Translations under genes and position numbers: made by a program | Shown here: positions 58,129-64,000 of the stretch, piece after piece | Layout of the letters: each line of letters begins with the position of its first letter | How positions within the stretch are numbered: the first letter of the stretch is position 1 | NCBI GenBank assembly: GCA_963718355.1 | Contig: CAVQZA010000020.1 | Location: 62,001-126,000 of the forward strand | DNA from: CAVQZA01 sp963718355 | GTDB taxonomy: Bacteria; Actinomycetota; Thermoleophilia; Gaiellales; Gaiellaceae | DNA length: 64,000 nt | Direction: 5' to 3' | Notes under the pieces: model-generated | Told to the model about the DNA's origin: nothing | The model's input: only the letters and a program-made list of their open reading frames with translations | The model's database searches: none

Positions 58129-59470
58129 GCCGCTCTACACCGCCGACGAGATGCGGGCCGCGGAGGCCCTCTATCCCGGCTATCCGGAGACCGCGCCCGA
58201 GCTGATGGCGCGGGCGGCTGCGGCCGTCGCGAAGCTGGTCGCGCTGAAATATCCCGCGGCGCGGCGGGTCACGGCGGTGTGCGGCGGCGGCGCGAACGGC
58301 GGCGACGGCCGGATCGCCGCGGAGCTGCTGACGGAGAGCGGACGCGAGGTGACAGTGGTCGACTCTTCGGATGATCTCGGCTCCCCGGACCTGATCATCG
58401 ACGCTCTCTTCGGCACCGGCTTCCGCGGCGAGCCGCGGCCCGAGGCGGCGGCGCTGATCGAGGCGATGAACTCGGCCGGCGTGCCGATCGTCGCGGTCGA
58501 CGTTCCCTCCGGCGTGGATGCCTCGACCGGTGAGGTCGCCGGTGTCGCGGTCCGCGCCGACCTCACGATTACCTTCCACGGGCGCAAGGTCGGCGTCGCC
58601 GTCGCGCCCGGACGCTTCCACGCGGGCGAGGTCGCCGTCGGCGGCATCGGGCTCGAGCAGGCGGAGACGGAGCAACGGCTCGTGACCCGCGAGATTCTCG
58701 GGCTCGTGCCGCGACGCGGCGCCCGGGACAACAAGTACTCATCCGGCTCGGTGCTCGTCGTCGGCGGCTCGCCGGGGCTGACCGGCGCGATCTGTCTCGC
58801 CGCCGAGGCGGCGTTCCGCGCCGATGCGGGCTACGTCACCGTCGCGGCGCCGCGCGAGTCGCTGCCGGTGCTCGAGATGCGGCTGCTCGAGGCGGTGAAG
58901 CGGCCGCTGGACGAGGTGGAGGACGCCGCCGCGCGCGCCGGCGCGCTGGCGCTCGGGCCCGGGCTCGGGCGCGAATCGCAGGCTCTCGTTCGGCACCTGC
59001 TGACGACGATCGACCTGCCCGCGGTCGTCGACGCCGACGGGCTCTTCGAGCTCGAGCCCTTCGAGCGCACTGCGCCGACGGTGCTGACGCCACACGCGGG
59101 CGAGCTCGGCCGGCTTCTCGGCGAGAAGTCGGCCTGGGTCGACGCGCACCGGCTCGAGGCGGTGCGTCGGGCAGCGGATCGCTTCGGCTGCGTCGTCCTG
59201 CTCAAGGGCGCCGACACGCTCGTCGCCGCGGCGGGCGAGGGCGTGCTCGTCTGCGCGTTCGGCCCGCCGTCGCTCGCGACCGCGGGCACGGGTGACGTCC
59301 TCACCGGCATCGTCGCCGCCTTCCTCGCGAAGGGCCTCGAGCCGCGACTCGCCGCCGCGGCGGCCGCCGTCGCACACGGGCTCGCCGCAGCCGCGGTGCC
59401 GGAGCAGGCGGGCCTGATCGCGAGCGATGTGATCCGCGAGCTGCCGCGGGTGCTCGATGCATCGCTCTGA
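58121..59470 (+). CDS. nnrD: Bifunctional NAD(P)H-hydrate epimerase/dehydratase
   Basis: The 449-residue protein fuses a YjeF_N epimerase domain (residues ~1-200: VCGGGANGGDGRIAAELLTE, DVPSGVDASTGEVAGVA) to a YjeF_C ribokinase-fold dehydratase domain (KYSSGSVLVVGGSPGLTGAI, VLTPHAGELGRLLGE, LATAGTGDVLTGIVAAFLAK with GTGDV). It repairs hydrated NADH and NADPH. It is somewhat shorter than average (about 490-510). The stop overlaps alr by 14 bp. The order acpS-nnrD-alr is widely conserved. Confidence 0.92.
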   Translation: MLEPLYTADEMRAAEALYPGYPETAPELMARAAAAVAKLVALKYPAARRVTAVCGGGANGGDGRIAAELLTESGREVTVVDSSDDLGSPDLIIDALFGTGFRGEPRPEAAALIEAMNSAGVPIVAVDVPSGVDASTGEVAGVAVRADLTITFHGRKVGVAVAPGRFHAGEVAVGGIGLEQAETEQRLVTREILGLVPRRGARDNKYSSGSVLVVGGSPGLTGAICLAAEAAFRADAGYVTVAAPRESLPVLEMRLLEAVKRPLDEVEDAAARAGALALGPGLGRESQALVRHLLTTIDLPAVVDADGLFELEPFERTAPTVLTPHAGELGRLLGEKSAWVDAHRLEAVRRAADRFGCVVLLKGADTLVAAAGEGVLVCAFGPPSLATAGTGDVLTGIVAAFLAKGLEPRLAAAAAAVAHGLAAAAVPEQAGLIASDVIRELPRVLDASL

Positions 59471-60479
59471 GCTGACCGTCGATCTCGGCGCGCTGCGGCG
59501 AAACGTCCGCACGCTGCTTCGCTCGCTCGACGGCTCGCAGCTCTGGGCGGTCGTGAAGGCCGACGGCTACGGCCACGGCGCGGCGGACTGCGCCGGCGCG
59601 GCGCTCGGGGCGGGCGCGAGTGGACTCTGTGTGGCGACCGTGCCCGAAGGGCTCGCGCTCCGCGAGGAGTTCCCCGTCGCGCGAATCCTCGTGATGAGCC
59701 CCGCGGGCGGCAGCCGCGAGATCGCGGCAGCCCGCGACGCGGGACTCGAGCTCGCCGTCTCCGACGCGGAGATCCCGGACGGCGTTCGCGTCCACCTCAA
59801 GCTCGACACCGGCATGGGACGATTCGGGCTCTCCGAGCTCGTCACTCCGACCCGCAACGTGGTCGGCCTGATGAGCCACCTCGCCACCGCCGACAGCGAC
59901 GCCGCCTTCGTCGAGCGGCAGCTCACCCGCTTCCGCGAGCTCACCGACGGCCACGCCGAGCTCACCCGCCACATCGCCGCCAGCGCAGGAGCGCTCCGCT
60001 ACCCCGCTTCGCACTTCGACGCTGCCCGCTGCGGCCTCGCGGTCTACGGCCTCTCGCCGTTCGGCGACGAGCCGGGCCGCGACGGGCTCGAGCCGGCCCT
60101 GCGCTGGGAGAGCCACCTCGCGCAGGTGAAGCTGCTTCAGGCGGGCGAGAGCACGGGCTACGGCCGCCGGTTCATCGCCGAGCAGCCGACCTGGATCGGA
60201 ATCGTGCCCGTGGGCTACGCGGACGGCTTCCGCCGCGACCTGACCGGGACGACGGTGCGGGTCGGCGGGGAGTCGCGCCGCGTGGTCGGCACCGTCTCGA
60301 TGGACTCCTTCGCGGTGGAGCTCGACCGGGAGCTCTCCGTCGGCACGCCCGTCGTCCTGCTCGGCTCGGGAGTCTCGGCGGAGGAGCACGCGCGGGTTGC
60401 CGGCACGATCAGCTACGAGCTCCTCACCGGGATCGACTCCTCGCCGGAGCGCGCCCGCCGGACGGTGACCGATGCGTGA
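59457..60479 (+). CDS. alr: Alanine racemase
   Basis: The 340-residue protein shows the alanine racemase features: the PLP lysine in WAVVKADGYGHGAADCAGAA, RVHLKLDTGMGRFGLSEL, and the catalytic tyrosine region VPVGYADGFRRDLTGTTVRV. It makes D-alanine for peptidoglycan. ATG at 59457 overlaps the nnrD end by 14 bp. At 340 residues it is 20-30 shorter than many, but all expected blocks are present. Confidence 0.93.
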   Translation: MHRSELTVDLGALRRNVRTLLRSLDGSQLWAVVKADGYGHGAADCAGAALGAGASGLCVATVPEGLALREEFPVARILVMSPAGGSREIAAARDAGLELAVSDAEIPDGVRVHLKLDTGMGRFGLSELVTPTRNVVGLMSHLATADSDAAFVERQLTRFRELTDGHAELTRHIAASAGALRYPASHFDAARCGLAVYGLSPFGDEPGRDGLEPALRWESHLAQVKLLQAGESTGYGRRFIAEQPTWIGIVPVGYADGFRRDLTGTTVRVGGESRRVVGTVSMDSFAVELDRELSVGTPVVLLGSGVSAEEHARVAGTISYELLTGIDSSPERARRTVTDA

Positions 60480-61506
60480 GCTCGCGCAGCAGGTGCTCGA
60501 GGGCGCCGAGGCCTGGGTCGTCGGCGGGGCGGTTCGCGACGAGCTGCTCGGACGGCCCCTCGTCGACCTCGACATCGCGTGTGCCGAGCCCGAGCCCTCG
60601 GCGCGTGAGTACGCGAAGCGCTCGGGCGGCTCGCCGTTCCCGCTCTCCGAGCGCCACGGCGCGTGGCGGGTGGCGCTCGAGGACGGGCGTACCGTCGACT
60701 TCACGCCGCTCCCGTACGGGATCGAGCGCGATCTCGTGACGCGCGACTTCACGATCAACGCGATCGCCGAGCCGCTCGCTGGCGGAGAGCTGTTCGATCC
60801 CACCGGCGGCCGCGAAGATCTCGCGTTCCGGACGATTCGCGCCGTCTCCGACTCTGTCTTCGAGGATGATCCGCTGCGACTGCTCCGCGCGGTGAGGCTG
60901 GAGGACGAGCTGGGCTTCCACATCGCCCCGCTCACCGAGGAGCTCGTCCGCCGCGACGCGCAGCTCGTGACGAAGCCTGCGGGCGAGCGGATTCTCGCCG
61001 AGCTTCGCCGGCTCACCGCGGCGGGCTTCCGGCGCCTCGACGAGCTCGGGCTGCTCGCGCCGCTCGGCGGTGGAATCGACGAGCGCCTCGACCGGCTCGA
61101 CTCGCCGGACTACCGGCTCGTCGCGGTCTTCGGCGAGCGGCTGCTCGCGCTGCCGATCGCGAACGAGACCAAGCGCTACCTTGCCGCGCTGCTCCGCGCG
61201 GTTGCGCCCGACGGCCGCTCGGCCCGCGAGCTGCACCGTTTCCGCCGCGCCACCGAGCCGTGGGCGCTCGATGCGCTCGCGTTCGTCGACGCGACCGACC
61301 TGGCCCCATTCGTCGAGGAGGCGCGCGCGCTCGATCCCGCCGAGCCACTCGTCCGTGGCGACGAGCTCGGTCTGCCGCCCGGCCCGGCGATCGGCGCGAT
61401 ACTCGACGAGATCGAGGAGGAGCGCGCTGCGGGTACGCTGCGCACCAGAGAGGAGGCACTTGAACTCGGAAGACGTCGTGCGGAGTCGCTTCGGTCAGAC
61501 GGCTGA
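60472..61506 (+). CDS. CCA-adding enzyme-type tRNA nucleotidyltransferase
   Basis: The 344-residue protein begins with the nucleotidyltransferase core WVVGGAVRDELLGRPLVDLD, where GGxVRD and DxD are the active-site motifs, followed by TRDFTINAIAEPLAGGELFD and EDDPLRLLRAVRLEDELGFH. These are class II CCA-adding enzyme/poly(A) polymerase head features. The C-terminal half is less conserved and shorter than usual; whether it adds the full CCA or only part is not clear. ATG at 60472 overlaps the alr stop by 8 bp. Confidence 0.85.
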   Translation: MRELAQQVLEGAEAWVVGGAVRDELLGRPLVDLDIACAEPEPSAREYAKRSGGSPFPLSERHGAWRVALEDGRTVDFTPLPYGIERDLVTRDFTINAIAEPLAGGELFDPTGGREDLAFRTIRAVSDSVFEDDPLRLLRAVRLEDELGFHIAPLTEELVRRDAQLVTKPAGERILAELRRLTAAGFRRLDELGLLAPLGGGIDERLDRLDSPDYRLVAVFGERLLALPIANETKRYLAALLRAVAPDGRSARELHRFRRATEPWALDALAFVDATDLAPFVEEARALDPAEPLVRGDELGLPPGPAIGAILDEIEEERAAGTLRTREEALELGRRRAESLRSDG

Positions 61507-62167
61507 GGCAATGGCTGCCCGCCAGGACAGCCACTCAGAGGAACTCGCCGAGCAGGTGCGCATCTTCGTGCAGCCACGCGGCGACGAGCGCGCGCTCGAC
61601 GTCGGCACTGGCGCCGGGGCGTTGGCACTCGCCCTTGCGCCGCTCGTGCGCGAGGTGACCGCGACGGACATCGTCCCCGAGCTGCTCGAGGAGGCACGGC
61701 GGCGCGCGCCCGAGAACATGACCGTCCTCGAGGCCGACGCGACCGCGCTGCCGTTCCCCGACAACTCGTTCGATCTCGTCGGAACGATGCGCACCTTCCA
61801 TCACATGGCGCGGCCCGAGCTGGCCCTCGCCGAGATGGCGCGCGTCACGATTCCGGGCGGCACGCTCCTCATCATCGACCAGCTCGCGCCGACCGACTCG
61901 CTCGCCGGGATCGAGCTCGACCGCTTCGAGCGCTCGCGCGATCCGTCCCACACGCGCCTGCTCTCCGACGCCGACCTCGCCGGGAACTTCGACATGAACA
62001 GCCTCGACATCCGGCGCAAGGAGGTCTTTCGCGAGAGCCGCGCTCTCGAGCCGTATCTCGACGCGGCCGGCTGTCACGGCCCGGCGCGTACAGAGGCGCA
62101 GGAGCTCGCGCCGCAGGGCTACACCGCAGAGATCGGCTGGTACCTCTGCGTCAAGCGCGTGTTCTGA
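61460..62167 (+). CDS. SAM-dependent methyltransferase
   Basis: The 235-residue protein has FGQTAEAMAARQDSHSEELA, the SAM motif ALDVGTGAGALALALAPLVR and LPFPDNSFDLVGTMRTFHHM. It resembles the UbiE/Methyltransf_11 type with no clear substrate. The start is uncertain: TTG at 61460 follows GAGGAGG closely (spacing 3) and keeps the conserved FGQTAEAM segment; GTG 61478 or ATG 61511 are alternatives. It overlaps the end of the nucleotidyltransferase gene by 47 bp. Confidence 0.78.
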   Translation: MNSEDVVRSRFGQTAEAMAARQDSHSEELAEQVRIFVQPRGDERALDVGTGAGALALALAPLVREVTATDIVPELLEEARRRAPENMTVLEADATALPFPDNSFDLVGTMRTFHHMARPELALAEMARVTIPGGTLLIIDQLAPTDSLAGIELDRFERSRDPSHTRLLSDADLAGNFDMNSLDIRRKEVFRESRALEPYLDAAGCHGPARTEAQELAPQGYTAEIGWYLCVKRVF

Positions 62168-62560
62168 TCAGAGACCGGCGATCGTTTCCTGCAGGCGCTG
62201 ACGCTCCACCTGGAGCTTGTCGTCAACGCGTTCGAGCCGCCGCTCGCCTTCCTTCGTCAGCCGGAGGTAGATGACGCGGCCGTCGCTCGCGGATTGCTCG
62301 CGCTCGATCAGACCTGCGTCCTCGGCGCGACTCACCAGCTCGGTGACGGTGCTCTGCGCGAGCTGAAGCCGCTCCGAGAGCTCGGTCACGGTCGACCGCT
62401 CGCTCCCGTCGGGCGCGCCCTTGATCATCAGCAGCAGGAGATGCCGCTGCGGGGTCAGGCCGGAGCGTCGCGCCATCTGCTCGGTCTGGCGCATGAACAC
62501 GCGCAGAGCCGAGCGCAAGCCCGCGAGAGCGATGAACTCGTGCGTTGTGAGCCCGGTCAC
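62168..62560 (-). CDS. MarR family transcriptional regulator
   Basis: The 130-residue protein is a winged-helix MarR regulator: RSALRVFMRQTEQMARRSGL, then LTVTELSERLQLAQSTVTEL-type recognition text (TVTELSERLQLAQSTVTELV) and SDGRVIYLRLTKEGERRLER in the wing. The start is GTG at 62560, with TAAGGT on the minus strand (62573-62568) 7 nt upstream, suggesting a leaderless transcript. It follows, at 16 bp, an SDR gene on the same strand that it might control. The methyltransferase gene meets it tail to tail with no gap. Confidence 0.87.
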   Translation of the reverse strand: MTGLTTHEFIALAGLRSALRVFMRQTEQMARRSGLTPQRHLLLLMIKGAPDGSERSTVTELSERLQLAQSTVTELVSRAEDAGLIEREQSASDGRVIYLRLTKEGERRLERVDDKLQVERQRLQETIAGL

Positions 62561-62576
62561 TCACGGAACCTTAGCG

Positions 62577-63347
62577 TCACGGGTCGTCGGATCGATAGCC
62601 GCTTCGCGACGCGACCCGCGAGACCGTGCTCGGCATGACGCCCTGGAAGACTGCGAAAGCGCGGTACCAGAAGGGAATGAACGTCTCGCGCCGGTCGCGG
62701 CGGACGACGGTCGCGATGTGGTCGGCGACCTTTTCGGGCCGGATCACGACCCGCCGGAAGAACGCGCTCGCGAGGATCTTGTCGTTCGGGAACCCCTCGG
62801 TGTGGACGAAACCCGGGTTCACGGTGTGGACGCGGATGCCCCGCGCACGCAGGCTCGCGGCGCTCGAGCGCGAGAACGCGATCTGCGCGTGCTTCGACGC
62901 GGAGTAGGGGCCCGCAGGCCCGAATGCGACGGTTCCCGAGACCGAGACGACGTTGACGACGTCGGATGGCGCGGCCGCTTCGAGGCCGGGCAGGAAGGCG
63001 CGCTGGCACCAGACGCTGCCGAGGTAGTTGATGCGCATCACCTGCTCGATCCGGTCGACGTCGGCGGTGAGGAAGTCGCCGCGACCCGAGATGCCCGCGT
63101 TGTTGACGAGCAGCTTCACGCGCGGGTGCCGCGCGAGCACGCCGGCTGCGACGCGGTCGACGGCCTCGCGGTCGGAGACGTCGCAAACTTCGGCCTCGCC
63201 GTCGAGCTCGGCCGCGAGCGCCTCGATCCTGTCGCGCCGGCGGGCGATCAGCACGACGAGCCAGCCGTCCCGCGCGAGTCGGCGAGCGAGTGCCTCGCCG
63301 ATCCCCGATGAGGCGCCGGTGACGACCGCGACGCGCCGCTCGTCCAC
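62577..63347 (-). CDS. SDR family oxidoreductase
   Basis: The 256-residue classical SDR has VAVVTGASSGIGEALARRLA (TGxxxGIG), NNAGISGRG and the catalytic stretch VSVSGTVAFGPAGPYSASKH with YxxxK. It resembles short-chain dehydrogenases of the YqjQ/DltE-like group that include acyl-modified lipid reductases; substrate unknown. The start is GTG at 63347, sharing one base with the stop of the gene upstream. The C-terminal hydrophobic AFAVFQGVMP-like segment hints at membrane association. Confidence 0.83.
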   Translation of the reverse strand: MDERRVAVVTGASSGIGEALARRLARDGWLVVLIARRRDRIEALAAELDGEAEVCDVSDREAVDRVAAGVLARHPRVKLLVNNAGISGRGDFLTADVDRIEQVMRINYLGSVWCQRAFLPGLEAAAPSDVVNVVSVSGTVAFGPAGPYSASKHAQIAFSRSSAASLRARGIRVHTVNPGFVHTEGFPNDKILASAFFRRVVIRPEKVADHIATVVRRDRRETFIPFWYRAFAVFQGVMPSTVSRVASRSGYRSDDP

Positions 63348-64000
63348 TACTTGCAGGTCTTCACGGTGAGCGACGCCGAGCTCGGGCGGCCCTTCGCGTC
63401 GGTCAGCACCACGCGCAGCGTGTGCTTGCCCTTCGCGCGGCCCTTCGCGGGCCAGTCCGCCGCATAGATGCCGGCGGTGCCCTTGGTCTTGACCGCGATC
63501 CTCTTCGCGCCGTCGTAGAAGGCGACCGAGCGAACCGTGGCGGTCGAGCTGCCGGTGGCGACGAGGCGCGTGAGGCCGCTGACACACGCGGCCGACGTCG
63601 GCGCGAGCCACGTGACGGTCGGCCCGGAGACGACCTTGATCTTCACCTGCTTGAACGTGGTGTTCGGCATGATGTTGTCGCCGACGGTGTTGACGTTCTT
63701 CGTCTCCTGGTAGTCGCCCGACTCGATGATCGGCTTGAGCGTCCCGGCGGTGAGCTTCGGCGCGCCGGCAGGCAGCGGGAACACTGCGAGGCCCGACGCG
63801 GGGTCGTACGCAGCCGCGCCGACGGTGATGTTCTTGTAGCCGATCGCGAGCGAGAGCGGATCGACGCCAGAGCCGGCGTCGAGCGTGCGGAAGACGAGCG
63901 TCGGACGACCCGCGGCGACGGTGCTCGTCAGCAGCTGGACAGCGGGTGCCGTCACGTCGTTGACCCAGGAACGGAGCAGGTAGCGGCCGGAGTAGAGCTT
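63347..64000 (-). CDS. Secreted/surface beta-rich protein (C-terminal part)
   Basis: The reading frame is open across the right edge, so the start lies outside; 217 residues are visible. It is Thr/Val/Ala-rich with Ig-like strands (LVFRTLDAGSGVDPLSLAIG, then TWLAPTSAACVSGLTRLVAT) and ends KHTLRVVLTDAKGRPSSASL then TVKTCK. The two cysteines, Ig-like repeats and lack of catalytic motifs suggest a cell-surface or secreted structural domain, perhaps the tail of a protease or hydrolase. Function cannot be judged without the missing part. Confidence 0.65.
   Translation of the reverse strand, partial: KLYSGRYLLRSWVNDVTAPAVQLLTSTVAAGRPTLVFRTLDAGSGVDPLSLAIGYKNITVGAAAYDPASGLAVFPLPAGAPKLTAGTLKPIIESGDYQETKNVNTVGDNIMPNTTFKQVKIKVVSGPTVTWLAPTSAACVSGLTRLVATGSSTATVRSVAFYDGAKRIAVKTKGTAGIYAADWPAKGRAKGKHTLRVVLTDAKGRPSSASLTVKTCK

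Overview
The window looks like chromosomal DNA of a high-GC actinobacterium. Coding density is very high, many genes start with GTG or TTG, and most operonic neighbours overlap by ATGA or GTGA. Many genes lack a Shine-Dalgarno sequence and instead carry a TANNNT hexamer 6-10 nt before the start, which points to leaderless transcripts. FabL-type enoyl reductase, a DUF2277 protein and an isolated MshEN-type protein would fit a deep actinobacterial lineage such as Thermoleophilia. That placement is inference, because no rRNA or tRNA gene is visible.

Left part (1-5.4 kb): the end of an NlpC/P60 cell-wall hydrolase, then a regulatory block. The block holds two small HTH-only LuxR proteins, a membrane HD-GYP cyclic-di-GMP phosphodiesterase and a large MalT-type LuxR ATPase regulator. 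From 5.4 to 13.8 kb: adenosine deaminase, a glycosyltransferase plus flippase-like membrane pair, a rearranged glycerate kinase, exonuclease VII (xseA/xseB), a long membrane-anchored coiled-coil protein, a polytopic membrane protein and a UbiE-like methyltransferase. From 13.8 to 28.3 kb: mostly metabolic enzymes and transporters (several SDRs including FabL, a carboxylesterase, an O-antigen-ligase-like protein, EamA and MFS exporters, a CDF metal transporter with three tandem C-terminal domains, FAH hydrolase, a sarcosine-oxidase-like flavoprotein), ending in a polyphosphate kinase gene with eight frame breaks.

Middle part (28.3-45.3 kb): an AlkA-type glycosylase, GNAT, GST and rhodanese run; a glutamine amidotransferase; secreted proteins with a solute-binding protein and an S15-type hydrolase; murI-rph-rdgB; a YihY membrane protein; a pyrE operon; HU; pyrF; a D,D-carboxypeptidase and a PfkB kinase. 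Right part (45.3-64 kb): core genes guaB-guaA, rplM-rpsI and glmM-glmS; then small proteins, GNATs (one broken), an MshEN/coiled-coil protein, arfB divergent from a HAD phosphatase, acpS-nnrD-alr, a CCA-adding-type nucleotidyltransferase, a methyltransferase, MarR, an SDR and a truncated secreted protein.

The most unusual signals are these: eight same-direction (+1) single-base frame breaks confined to ppk; a ~190-bp in-place inversion inside glycerate kinase with a short inverted repeat at each junction; a 16-bp perfect dyad enclosing the start of the alkA-like gene; 11-bp-phased direct repeats before a secreted protein gene; a multi-hairpin candidate RNA before the D,D-carboxypeptidase; and an intrinsic terminator in the leader of a 72-aa gene. 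No CRISPR array, insertion sequence, prophage, tRNA or rRNA gene was recognised. No stretch over about 300 bp is empty; the longest gap (675-978) holds a terminator and two DnaA-box-like 9-mers.
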